A stretch of DNA of 64,000 nucleotides, from assembly GCA_018136815.1 (NCBI GenBank), contig CM030942.1:3662574-3726573 (forward strand), written 5' to 3'. Under the pieces are notes generated by a model. That model was given only the letters and a program-made list of their open reading frames with translations, made no database searches and was not told the origin of the DNA. Shown here piece after piece: positions 10,738 to 19,873 of this stretch. This DNA is from Isochrysis galbana. Taxonomy: Eukaryota > Haptophyta > Isochrysidales > Isochrysidaceae. The translations under genes and the position numbers were made by a program. Positions within the stretch are counted from its first letter, which is position 1, and each line of letters begins with the position of its first letter.

Positions 10738-12918
10738 ATGGCGTCGGCGCCCCACTGGAGCGCGCCGCACTGCGAGCCGCTGCTCTCCTCTCAATGCGGC
10801 AGCTGGGGATACTGTGACGGGCGGACGCGCAGCTGCATCTGCGCGCCCGGCTTCTACGGCCCGCGCTGCGCCCTCTCCCGTTTCCCCGCCTGCGCGCTCA
10901 GAGAGGGAGGAGAGCTGGCATGTGTCGGCTTTGTCGGATTGCCCTCGTGCGCCTGCCGCCTCTCTTGCGAGGCTCGCTACGGATCGATGGCTCGTTGGAG
11001 CGCGCCACTCTGCTGGGACAGACCGACCAATGACGACTTTCTAGTGAACAATGCATCCACGCTGCGCAGGAGGAGGAGAGCCCTCCAGATGGGGGAGAAT
11101 GAGGCGACAGCAATCCTCGCGCCTTCAGCGATGGCCTTCGCGCCTGTCAACACGTCCGACTTCCCGGAGAACGCGATACGGAGGCGAACAGTGATCTTTC
11201 GTACTGACCAATGGCCCCCGCGTGGGCGCTGTGCGCGCAAGACCATCACAGCAGCCAAAGCAGCCGAGTGCAAGGAGAAGGGGTGGGCGAGCCTACGTCG
11301 CGCCATTGCCATCCTGGGTGGTACGCCGCTGGCGAACCGGCACTGTCCGCACGGCTGCTCCGCGCGGGGCACATGCCTCCGCCCTGATCCCGACCGCTCG
11401 TACCACGCACGCACAAAATACCCGGTGGAGAACGAGGAGCCAGGTGTGCCCGGCTGCATCTGCCACTCGGGCTACACCGGAACTGCGTGTGAGCGCGTCA
11501 AGGAGGGATTCGCTCTCGGCGCGCCCAAGTTTGGTACGGCGTGTTTCAACGGGCACAACTGCTCCGGTCACGGCCGTTGCGTCGGTCGTTTCTGTCTGTG
11601 CGACCTTGAATGGACGGGCGCCGACTGTTCCCTGCCGAACCGGCCGCCGCGGCTGCAGCCGGCCGTCATGCCGCCTGCAAGCATGCTGCCAGCCATGCCC
11701 TTTGGTGGCCGGCGCGTGCCCATCTACATCTACTCGCTCCCAACTGAGATCTCGCTCGAGTATGTGTATCAGCGCGACATGCTGCGGCGCGGGCAGTACT
11801 ACGCCAATCTCATGTTCATGGAGGCACTGCTGCGCGACCATGCGAGCATCGTCGAAGACCCCGAGCAAGCGGCCCTCTTCTTCGTGCCCGTCATGCCAAT
11901 GCAAATGGCAGGCAATCTGTGGCACCCGTATGAGTTCCTCGCCGACGTCACCCGCCACCTGCGAGAGCAGTACCCGTACTGGAATCGCACGCGTGGCGAG
12001 GACCACGTCTTTTTCCTTACTACGGACCGCGCTGGCTGCTGGAAACCGTATGAGATCCAGCATTCGCTCATCATCACCTACCTAGGCTTCCCTGCCGCCG
12101 AGGCGTACTTCGGCTTCGAGGAACGGCTGCTGTGGGGCGCCAATCCGGCCGGCCCGCAGCGGCGCAACAACGCTTACGACACGCGCGTAGGTTCGGTCGC
12201 GACGGAGCTGCCGTGCTATGTGCCTGGCAAGGACGTCGTGGTGCCGGTGGACACACTCGTCAAGCCGTCTGAGGAGGCCAAGCTCCCAAGGCCGAGCACG
12301 CCATATGTGTGCGCAGGCAAGAGAGGGAAGCGCACCTTGCTGCACATGGGCGGCTCCATGAGCAATATGGGTCGCATTGAGTACTCCCAGGGCGTGCGGC
12401 AGAAGATTCAGGAACTGCACGCCAATGAGCCAGGCTTCATCCTCGGAGGCGAGTTCACCCTTGACGACCTGCGCGCGGCAACCTTCTGCCTCGCGCCGTC
12501 AGGATGGGGCTGGGGCTGGCGGATCACGTTGGCCATGCTTACGCAGTGCGTGCCTGTGATTATCCAGCCGAACGTTACCCAGCCCTTTGAGGAGCTGCTG
12601 CCCTACTCGAGCTTCTCGCTGAGGTACACCAAAGACGCCATCCCCGACCTTCCTGCAAAGCTCCGGTCCATCCCGACGAGCAAGGTATGCGAGATGCAGA
12701 CTGCGCTGGCTAGGTACTACCGTGCCCTATTGTGGCAGAAACCGCACGGCGCGCAGCACCCTAGCGCGTATGACCTCACGATGATCTCGCTGTGCCGCCG
12801 CGCCAAGGCGCTCGGGGGCCGCTTCAAGAGGTTCGCCAACTACTCCAGCGCGTTCCTCGCGCGGCATTCCGTGGACTGCGCCGACTCACTCGAGGCGGCA
12901 GGGGCGGTCTTCACGTGA
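10738..12918 (+). CDS. EGF-repeat exostosin family glycosyltransferase (GT47)
   Basis: I chose the ATG at 10738 because the frame upstream is the C-run and A/T repeats; the protein is then 726 residues. Three EGF-like Cys clusters come first: about residues 20-45 (CGSWGYCDGRTRSCICAPGF), 201-251 (CPHGCSARGTC then CICHSGYTGTAC) and 270-297 (CSGHGRCVGRFCLCDLEWTG). An exostosin domain follows at about 323-680. It starts VPIYIYSLP, includes FFLTTDRAGCW and MGGSMSNMGRIEYSQGVR, and has the family's C-terminal core SGWGWGWRITLAMLTQCVPV. Exostosins transfer sugars in the Golgi to cell-wall or proteoglycan-type glycans. No clear N-terminal anchor is seen, so an upstream exon may be missing. EGF plus exostosin is common in green algae and other protists. 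No intron is needed. Confidence 0.85.
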   Translation: MASAPHWSAPHCEPLLSSQCGSWGYCDGRTRSCICAPGFYGPRCALSRFPACALREGGELACVGFVGLPSCACRLSCEARYGSMARWSAPLCWDRPTNDDFLVNNASTLRRRRRALQMGENEATAILAPSAMAFAPVNTSDFPENAIRRRTVIFRTDQWPPRGRCARKTITAAKAAECKEKGWASLRRAIAILGGTPLANRHCPHGCSARGTCLRPDPDRSYHARTKYPVENEEPGVPGCICHSGYTGTACERVKEGFALGAPKFGTACFNGHNCSGHGRCVGRFCLCDLEWTGADCSLPNRPPRLQPAVMPPASMLPAMPFGGRRVPIYIYSLPTEISLEYVYQRDMLRRGQYYANLMFMEALLRDHASIVEDPEQAALFFVPVMPMQMAGNLWHPYEFLADVTRHLREQYPYWNRTRGEDHVFFLTTDRAGCWKPYEIQHSLIITYLGFPAAEAYFGFEERLLWGANPAGPQRRNNAYDTRVGSVATELPCYVPGKDVVVPVDTLVKPSEEAKLPRPSTPYVCAGKRGKRTLLHMGGSMSNMGRIEYSQGVRQKIQELHANEPGFILGGEFTLDDLRAATFCLAPSGWGWGWRITLAMLTQCVPVIIQPNVTQPFEELLPYSSFSLRYTKDAIPDLPAKLRSIPTSKVCEMQTALARYYRALLWQKPHGAQHPSAYDLTMISLCRRAKALGGRFKRFANYSSAFLARHSVDCADSLEAAGAVFT

Positions 12919-13346
12919 GCCGACCCGTTCATGGAGATCATTGTGACAAGTGGATCCATCGAAAGTTTTTTGCCGTCGCGCACTTCACCTAATCGTCCAC
13001 GCGTGTCGTCCACTAGTCAGTCTTTCTCTCTCTTCTTTCATGTGCCCTCGTGTATTCGCTTGGGGGGTGTCCTACTTCCTTGTGGCGTAGCCCGGTCACT
13101 CGTCACTCAGTCTGCTTCAATGACTATTTTCCACCTCCCGGGATGTCCAAGGATTCCCCAGCCCCAACCCCTTCTTGCTCTACCTGCCTCGACAACTGCA
13201 TCCCTCCTCCTGTGAACCTCCTCGGTTGCGCAGACGCGTAGTCTTGTCTTGGGGGGAGGTTGAGGGGAGAACGGAATATGTCTACCTTCTTTGCCGCTAG
13301 GGCCAAGTCAGAGTTTCGCGAAACTCACTGTAAAAATTGGTTCTCG
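12919..13346. other. Intergenic, likely 3' UTR of the exostosin gene
   Basis: No gene is supported. The stretch is T- and C-rich, ends at the 19-bp target duplication of the element at 13366, and has no convincing open frame. Confidence 0.5.
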
Positions 13347-13365
13347 TTTTATGACGAACGAATTG

Positions 13366-14501
13366 GAACTATTGTTATAGTTTGAACTATGGAGCGTGCC
13401 GCGACCGCTCCCGAGCCCCAGGCGACCCTCGCCACCGCGCCCCACCTGGGACGCCCCATGCCGCCCGAGGCGGCTCGTCAGAAAGCCCTCTCAGAGCCCA
13501 TCCAACCCATCCAAACCACACCCGCGCAGGCGCGCGGGGTGGCGAGCACTGGCACCGAACAGGTTGCCACCATGGCTCTGCGTAGCATGCAGGGGGTCTT
13601 TGAGACCCCCTTCAACAGTGGGAAACCCTCCCACCCCAAGAGCACCTCATGTGGGAGGGCAGCTCTGCTGCCCTCCCCATGGTGGAAACCTCTACCATCC
13701 GTGCACCCAACATGGGAGGGCACTTCACAACCATCAATCTTCCCTGGAGAGCACCCCATGCCTCTGTTTCCGAACTTGTTGACACACTTGTTTTCTTCAC
13801 CACACTCTTGTGGGCCACAAGTACCTACAGCTCAGTGCCCTGCCTTGGGCCCTCTTTCAGCACTAGACTCCCTCTCCCACTCCCCCTTCACACCACAACC
13901 AACCCAAACAGCACGAACCCCCTCACCCTCTGTTTCAAGCACCAAAAATTTCAACTCAAGACCCATGTTGATACACTTATCGTTTTCACCCCACTCTTGT
14001 GGGCCACAACTACCTACAACTCAATGCCCTTTGGGCCTTCTTCCAATACTTGAATCCTTCCCCCACTCCCTCTTCCATCTACAACCAACCCAAGAAGCAC
14101 AAACCCCCTCGTTCTCTGTTTCAAGCACCAATAATTTCGACTCAAGACAAGAGGGAGGACATGTCTTGAGGCGGCGTCGCTGCCCATGCCTAGCGCAAGG
14201 GTATAGCGCCCCCACTCAGACATCTCCTTCCCCACAGCTCCTCTCTGAGGAGTTGCTCCTCTCCCTCCCATTAGGCCCCCTTGCCTGCGAGACCAGAACA
14301 GGATCTTGGCGTAGGGGGCTGTCTGGGTGTGGAGGGAGGGGCGCTCTGGCTAGCGCAGGTAGAAAGCTAGTGAGGAGCTGGGTGGCATAAGGGGGGAAGG
14401 GTGCTTGCGCTTGCCGCGGCAGGGTGTCCTGTCTTGAGTGAGCGCTAGTCCCGTTCCTTTGCCGCGCCGCGACCCATAAAAATTTGTTAAAGATTTAAAA
14501 T
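13366..14501 (+). mobile_element. 1.13-kb insertion element, copy A
   Basis: A 1136-bp segment is flanked by perfect 19-bp direct repeats, TTTTATGACGAACGAATTG, at 13347-13365 and 14502-14520. Copies B (40825-41952) and C (42982-44122) align over their whole length and each has its own 18-bp flanking repeat, so these ends are real. The 5' end is G followed by a few A and ACTATTGTTATAG, a 6-bp hairpin (AACTAT/ATAGTT). The 3' end is GACCCATAAAAATTTGTTAA plus an A/T tail. There are no terminal inverted repeats or LTRs, and the only long frame is the one at 13389. Long variable-sequence target duplications and A/T-rich 3' ends of unequal length suggest retroposition by an enzyme supplied in trans. 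Confidence 0.85.
13389..14390 (+). CDS. Pro/Ser-rich ORF of element copy A
   Basis: A 333-codon frame begins 23 bases from the element's 5' end (MERAATAPEPQATLATAP). It is rich in Pro, Ser and Thr, with no zinc knuckle, polymerase, nuclease or transposase motif. A unit of about 63 residues is present twice in tandem, marked by SPHSCGPQ...PTQ at about residues 138 and 201. The basic stretch LRRRRC lies near residue 260. Copies B and C keep the same frame over 329 and 334 codons. Most length differences between copies are multiples of three bases, which suggests the protein matters or did recently. The protein family is unknown to me; a nucleic-acid-binding ORF1-like role is a guess. Confidence 0.6.
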   Translation: MERAATAPEPQATLATAPHLGRPMPPEAARQKALSEPIQPIQTTPAQARGVASTGTEQVATMALRSMQGVFETPFNSGKPSHPKSTSCGRAALLPSPWWKPLPSVHPTWEGTSQPSIFPGEHPMPLFPNLLTHLFSSPHSCGPQVPTAQCPALGPLSALDSLSHSPFTPQPTQTARTPSPSVSSTKNFNSRPMLIHLSFSPHSCGPQLPTTQCPLGLLPILESFPHSLFHLQPTQEAQTPSFSVSSTNNFDSRQEGGHVLRRRRCPCLAQGYSAPTQTSPSPQLLSEELLLSLPLGPLACETRTGSWRRGLSGCGGRGALASAGRKLVRSWVA

Positions 14502-15645
14502 TTTTATGACGAACGAATTGCGCGAAATTCTGGCCCAAAATAGCCCGTGGGCTTGCATAACCCAAAAACAAAAACGGCAATACCGGTCTAAATTACACTA
14601 TTTCGGAGAGAGGAAGTTCAAAATGCGACGCAAGGCGCGCTGCGAGCCCGTTCTTCTTTATCAGCCCGGTATTCGGCCCGCGCCAAGCCCCATATACCTA
14701 GGAACCGCTGAGCCAGCGACGCCAATCGCGCGCGACGCGCCCCCAAGCCGCGCCGGAATCGGGAATCGGCCGGCGCGGCGCGTGTTGGAAAATTTGGGTA
14801 TTTTTGTGGGCCCCTTTCTCTAGGGGTGGTTGCTGGACTCGGGTCCGGAGAGGCCCGCTCGGGGGGAATATTGGAGGGGGTCCACGAAAGAAAATACCGG
14901 AAGGGGGTCACACCGATACCGGAAGGGGGTGTACCGGAAGGGGGTGAAGCCATCCCCAGCGGATTGGACTTTGTCATATGTCGTGCGGAAATCCGCACGT
15001 TTTCGCGGCCGTCTCCAAGTACTCGAACAGCTGTTCGGAGTAGAATGTGCGCGTTCTCCTTGCCTAGTGGTTTCATGACTCGAGGGCGGAGGAAGCCTTC
15101 GCCAAGATATTCCCACGTTTCGGTGGTCAGTTGGAGGCGCCGATCAAAGACACCGATGGGGTGTGGCGAGTGGCGAGTGGGCGACAGGGCCTCATCACAC
15201 CACTTACTTACTGCTCTCGAGGGAGTATCGGGCAAGTGAAGACACCCTAGGAGGCTTCAGTTGTGGTGGCTGGGCCCAAAGGGCGGGTGGAGGTAAACAA
15301 GGTTCTCAAGAAGCCAAATAGATCACAACGTGCAACGTGCCATGCATCTCACGTGTCTTTTGCTTGTTCACACCAGCATGTGCGCCAGTTCCGACCAAGC
15401 AACAAGCAAGGTACGTAGTCTACTGTACAATGGCTATTTCTTTATCCATCACCGACGTGCTGTGATGCCCTGCAAAGGCAATGCGAAACGGCCTCCTCTT
15501 GTGAGGAAGCGGTCCACACCTCCGCACTCTGATGAACGGTCATTGATCTTGAAGTTTTGAGAGAGGTCCTCGTCACCCAACACAAAAAAGTGGACCGCGC
15601 ACCCTGCGAGTCTACGTCACCATCCGGATGACCACGAGGTCCCTC
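14502..15645. other. Stretch without a supported gene; small tandem repeat at 14890-14945
   Basis: ACCGGAAGGGGGT occurs three times at about 14898-14945, with spacers. A 205-codon minus-strand frame (15235-14618) has no recognisable domain and overlaps this repeat. Otherwise nothing is identifiable. Confidence 0.4.
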
Positions 15646-15649
15646 CCAA

Positions 15650-15755
15650 CATATGGTGATTGAACCCTTTTCTGGTGATTGAACGCGTTTCCATATCTTG
15701 GGTGATGGTGATTGAACGCTTTTCCATATGTTGGGTGATGGTGATTGAACCCATG
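15650..15755. repeat. 33-bp minisatellite (unit includes GATTGAACGCTTTTCCATAT)
   Basis: About three units of GGTGATTGAACGCTTTTCCA plus TATNTTGGGTGAT run head to tail. The same unit, on the other strand, forms a second array at 33783-33890. Both arrays are flanked by a CCCCCACTCCCTCTCAT / GAGTGGGAGTGGGGAG stretch, so they probably share an origin. Confidence 0.7.
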
Positions 15756-16440
15756 TTACATCCCAACCCCCACTCCCTCTCATACTGTGTCACACCGAGT
15801 CGTACCACAGCCATAGCTTCTGCCAGCCCACCACAGATCAAGTTCGTCATGCGCCTGGTGTGGGGGCTTTCCCAGAGGACTTTGTCGGCCGCGCTTTGTG
15901 CCCCTAAGTAGAGCACGAGGGATGAGCCGCAAGGCAGGAGGAGGGAGTGGAACGGGAGCAGCAGCAGGCGCGTGGCTGCAAGGCGCTAAAGTGTATAGGC
16001 CGCGCACGTGGTGAGAATATTATGAATTTTTTACCTTAGAGCTTGGATTCCACGGCGGCGACCCACGTCCCCACGGATTCGTCTACCATCTACCGCATTT
16101 GCGACTAGCTGCTCACAGCCAGAAAGGCGGTCAATCATCATCGACATAAAGAAAAAACAGCCACGATTACAACCGCAAAGTCTAAGCAGCCTGCAAGCCC
16201 CCTGCATCAAAGCATTGGTGACGTTGCACCCACAAAACCGACAGTCCCAATAGAAAAGGCGCCAATATTCTGACTCTCAGAGTATCACGTTTCTCATTAA
16301 CATGTCCTAGATCCTTACAAGATCTCTTGAAGGCGGCTCCATGCCAAGCAAGTCGCAGCGCACTCCGGCATCTTGCGCCCAACCACAGTGCATCATCATG
16401 GGAACGAGCTCGAGCGCTAAGCGCAAGCGCATGAAGTCGA

Positions 16441-17394
16441 TCACATGGGTCCAGCTTGCTGGGCAACCTTGAGCACGCGGTCCATCGTGAATGTCCACTC
16501 GTCGCCCAGAAGGATCGATCGAATCGTCGCATCACAGAAGGCGTCGAAGAGCAAAGTCATGATGATGACGAAAATGAAGGCCACCTGCGAGCAATGGGAG
16601 CCTAATGACACCAAGCACCAAAGCGTGCAGTAGAGTTGAGCGGCTCAAAGGAGCAAGCCATGAAAGATGACTCTGCGAATCACCTGAGAAATGAGGAAGG
16701 TTTGCCAAACCTTCTTGGTGCTCGGCCACTCCGTCTCACGTAAATCCTGCGCCACGAGTGCCCAGAACTCTGGTTTCCAAAACTTCTCATCATCGTCCTT
16801 TTCTCGCCTCTCCATCTCCTCCTTATCCTGCCGCTCGCGCTCCTTTGGGTCGATCGGAGTCGCATTCTCGTAACTGCAAGATGAGGGGTGGCAAGAAAAG
16901 TTAAGGCTGCGTCACCACGGCAGCACTAAAACGGTCTCTACTTGGCTCCTGGGAGGGCATGCAGCCCTCGCGAGCAGAGGAGCGCGTGCAATTAGAAGAT
17001 AGTATGTTGCACGAGTATCAGAAGATTTGCAACGCAAGTGGGGCGGAGGGAGGGAGGGAGAAAGCCAGAGCAGAACGTGATGGAGATGGTGGGGCGGCGC
17101 ATCAGGTTTCACTCCTCACAATTTGGCCATGACTTTGAGACGCTCCTCGAAATCGAGTCCAGTCAAGTCGGGCAGCTCGCCCATCCCCTCAATTGTACTC
17201 ATAACCCGCGGCTCTCCTGGCTGCTTCTCCTTCTTCGACGGAGCCTCGTCCGCACACATTCGAAGAGAAGGAGAGGGAGAACAAAGGCGAGAGGGAGAGA
17301 GCGGAACGACAAGCGCACGAGAGAGCAGCAATGCGCGGCCGAGCGGGAGAAGGCAGAGCAGCAGTACCATCGGGAGCGATGAGGAGGCGACCAT
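16441..17394 (-). CDS. secE: Nuclear-encoded plastid SecE (preprotein translocase subunit), three exons
   Basis: I join exon 1 (17394-17120), exon 2 (16873-16684) and exon 3 (16584-16441) on the minus strand. Donors are GTGAGG and GTGATT, acceptors TTGCAG and CTCGCAG, and the phases fit; the product is 202 residues. The N-terminus (MVASSSLPMVLLLCLLPLGR) is a signal peptide, followed by a Ser/Pro-rich transit-like stretch: bipartite targeting as in complex plastids. The C-terminal third carries the SecE signature, LRETEWPSTKKVWQTFLISQ across the exon 2 end, then a single membrane span (VAFIFVIIMTLLFDAF). SecE clamps SecY in the thylakoid/inner-envelope translocon. A charged stretch (KERERQDKEEMERREKDDDE) between transit region and SecE core is longer than in bacteria. 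The sense strand upstream of the start is a long CT tract. Confidence 0.85.
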
Positions 17395-17399
17395 CGCGG

Positions 17400-17638
17400 G
17401 GGCGGGGGGCGTGAGAGATGGAGAGAGGAAGGGAGGAAGGGAGAGAAGGAGCAAGCGAGCGGGAACGGTAGGAAGCGAGGTGGAAGAGGCGGGGAGGGGA
17501 GGGAGAGAAGGAGGGAGGGATCGAGGGGGAAAAGGAGAGACCGCGGGAGGGAGGGAGGGAGGGAGGGAGGGAACGAGAGGGAGAGGGAGAGGGAGGGAGG
17601 GAGGGAGGGAGGGAGAGAGAGAGAGAGAGAAAGGGAGG

Positions 17639-17683
<45 letters not shown>

Positions 17684-17705
17684 GCGCGCAAGAGGAGAGG
17701 GAGAT
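17400..17705. repeat. GAGGGA/GA tract at the 5' side of secE
   Basis: The plus strand is GGGA and GA repeats for about 300 bases, so the sense strand of secE has CT/CCCT runs directly before its ATG. It ends in a pure GA dinucleotide run at about 17644-17680. It may be a pyrimidine-rich 5' UTR or promoter. Confidence 0.75.
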
Positions 17706-18084
17706 CTGCAGCCCACGAGGTAAAAAGAGGAAAAAGAAGGGGGATTGGGTACAAAACAAAACGATTGAAAGCTATCTTTAAAAGGATGTGATCATTAACT
17801 GCCACGACCAACAGCAACAGCAGACTACTCTACAGACTACGGACTACAGTCAGAAACAAGCGCAAGGACGACTACTGGTGGCAAGTATCTATCTCGAGTC
17901 GTCGTTGTTTCTTTCTTGATCAAAAAACAAATGAGCCTTAGCGTGCCGCATCTGACTACTAACTACTACTCACACTTTAAGTTAGGGTTGGGGCGGCAAA
18001 ACAGCAAACAACAGACCAGAAGCGTCCAATTCTCCCTAAGGCTGTGAACACCCACCGGCCATACCAAACATGTTTCAACCTGGT

Positions 18085-18155
18085 AGTGGCCCACAGCTAC
18101 ATAGACTGGTAGTGTTAGTGGACCATAGCTACATAGACTGGTAGTGTTAGTGGCG
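18085..18155. repeat. Short tandem repeat (AGCTACATAGACTGGTAGTG)
   Basis: The unit TAGTGG(C/A)CCA(C/T)AGCTACATAGACTGG is present about twice plus partial copies. No gene is supported between 17710 and 18700. Confidence 0.6.
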
Positions 18156-18787
18156 AAAGTGGTGGGTGGCGGAAGGGCGTCAGGCGGCGGCAACCGCGTC
18201 CAAAATTTCTCCAGAATTGCTCATTCTCATTAGGTGCTCTGCGCTCTGCGCTCTGCTAGGGGTAAAGGGATAAAGTTGCTGGGTAGGTTCCTCGATGATG
18301 CTCAATGTTGCCTGTGGCCCCTAAAGCTGCTCGTGAGTTGCTCGCACGCTCAAACACCCCCAAGCTGCTCGGAAAGTTGCCGGATGCCGGCAACTCTTTT
18401 CAGGCCCTAGAGGGTTACCCCGAGCGAGCTTGCGCTGCTCCCTCCGCTCCTCCTCCCGTCGCCAGCCTCTCACTCCGCCCGTTTACGAACGTAAACGGGG
18501 CGCGGTTATCGATCTAGTGAGTGACCGGGCCTACTACAAAGTCTGGGAAATTGGAGCCTGAGGGGGAGGGCACGAGGCGCCTCCCCCATGAGAACTCAGT
18601 ATAAATTTAGTTGCACGCCTCTGGTCGAAAAAAAATCTGAAGATTCAGGGCTATACACCTATTGCTAGACAGCGCTTACTTCTGCCACTGCCACTGCACA
18701 GGTCGTTTGCCTTCATTTGGTACCCCTCGTTTCCAAATACGCGATGCGTCGGTATAAAAGAAATCCCCTCCTGTGGGGACTCTCACC

Positions 18788-19400
18788 CTACCATGAGCCC
18801 CCCTCCCCCCCCCCCCCCGCGAGCACCCCCAAGAAGAGGCCCAGGAGCACCCCGTACGCGACGATAACGGCGTCGCCTTGGCTCGGCATGAGGGCGCGCC
18901 CCGAGAGGGCCTGGTAGACGCCCACGGCGAGCATGGCGTAGCCCGTCCCCTTGTGCGCGACCCGCCACACGGCGCGGCGGGTGGTGCGGGCGGCGGGCGG
19001 GCCGCGCACGAGCGCGTTGAGCGGCTGCAGCAGGGCGAGGGCGAGGGCGAAGGCGACGGCCCCGAGCGTATGATGGGGGTGCGAGAAGTGGCGCCCTCGG
19101 GGCACCCACGCGACGGCGAGCGCGACGCCGGCGGCGGCCACCGCAAAGCCCGCTTACCTGCGAGAGCGGGGGGGGGGGGTGCCTTGTTTCGTGGGAGGGA
19201 GGGCCGATGGGGGGGGGGGGAGGAGGGAGGGCCGATGGGGGGGGGGGGAGGGAGAAACACACCTGCACCACGCGATGCACACGGAGCCAGAGGCCGCCGG
19301 TGAGCCGGGAGCCCACATGGCCGTGCGGCACCGCCGGGTGGAGGCGGCGGCGCTCCTCTTCCGCGCGGAGTCGATCGTCGACAAAGAGCTCCTCGACGGC
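18788..19400 (-). CDS. Eukaryotic cytochrome b561 / ferric reductase membrane domain, partial model
   Basis: Two coding parts are clear on the minus strand. One, about 19400-19262, reads EEERRRLHPAVPHGHVG and LWLRVHRVVQ. The other, about 19147-18788, reads AGFAVAAAGVALAVAWVPRG, HTLGAVAFALALALLQPLNA, WRVAHKGTGYAMLAVGVYQ and a last helix AVIVAYGVLLGLFLGVLA. The spacing of helices and His residues (VHR, FSHPHH, VAHK) fits the heme-binding cytochrome b561 family, which moves electrons across membranes from ascorbate or a similar donor. The intron contains G runs. No canonical GT-AG pair joins the two parts in frame, because a TAA precedes AGF, so the junction or the sequence there is uncertain. 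A G-run near 18800 also shifts the last codons. An N-terminal DOMON or other exon is not seen. Confidence 0.7.
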
Positions 19401-19414
19401 ACGGGTCGGCGATC

Positions 19415-19753
19415 ATGGCGAAGCGCTTCCGGGTGATTTGGACGCCCGAGTACTTCACGTCCAAGACTTGCCTCGCTTGTGGCTCCAAATGCGGTCGATG
19501 CTCCAAGGTGGAGCGCTCCCGTCCCCTCGACGAGCAGGGGCGAGTTCGGGAGATCCGAGGTCTACGTCAATGCCTGAACCCATACTGCGGTCCGAGTGGT
19601 CAAGAGAGAGGTATTCTCTTGAACCGAGACCGCATGGGCGCAACCAACATTGGCTGGAATCTCGCGAGAGCCCTCGATGGGGTTCCGCTCATAGGAGCAC
19701 CCCCCCCAGGGATCGAAAGGGAGCTGCATGACCTGAACATCGAACTCGAGTAA
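19415..19753 (+). pseudogene. C-terminal fragment of a Fanzor (eukaryotic TnpB-like RNA-guided nuclease)
   Basis: The 112-codon frame matches the end of the IS605 OrfB/TnpB–Fanzor family: YFTSKTCLACGSKC (first zinc pair), REIRGLRQCLNPYC (second pair), then LLNRDRMGATNIGWNLARAL, the third RuvC motif with its catalytic Asp. Full Fanzors are 400-700 residues with two further RuvC acidic residues and a wedge/REC region. None of that is upstream; the DNA before 19412 is the antisense of the cytochrome b561 gene. It is therefore truncated and cannot cut DNA alone. Fanzors are found in algal genomes and in large DNA viruses. The gene block that follows looks viral, so this copy probably came with it. 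A hairpin lies 20 bases after the stop. Confidence 0.75.
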
Positions 19754-19773
19754 CCAACAAATTCTGAACGATT

Positions 19774-19795
19774 CCTCTCACTGAACAGTGAGAGG
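19774..19795 (+). terminator. Perfect 10-bp stem-loop after the Fanzor fragment
   Basis: CCTCTCACTG, loop AA, CAGTGAGAGG. It starts 21 bases after the stop codon at 19753. Giant viruses often end transcripts at such palindromes; alternatively it could be a remnant of a Fanzor guide-RNA end. Function is inference. Confidence 0.6.
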
Positions 19796-19873
19796 ATCCT
19801 TAAGACTCGTAGCGTGTATGTCCATGTGTGTTTGGGTTTGTGTGTGTTTCGTTACGGGTTTTAAATTGTAACA

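Noticed and set aside
14618-15235. 205-codon minus frame
   Set aside because: No recognised domain, overlaps a small tandem repeat, and a plus frame of similar length overlaps it.
17116-17817. 233-codon frame starting upstream of secE
   Set aside because: The first 141 codons are LSLSLS/PSLPPS from the CT tract; the real start is the ATG at 17394.
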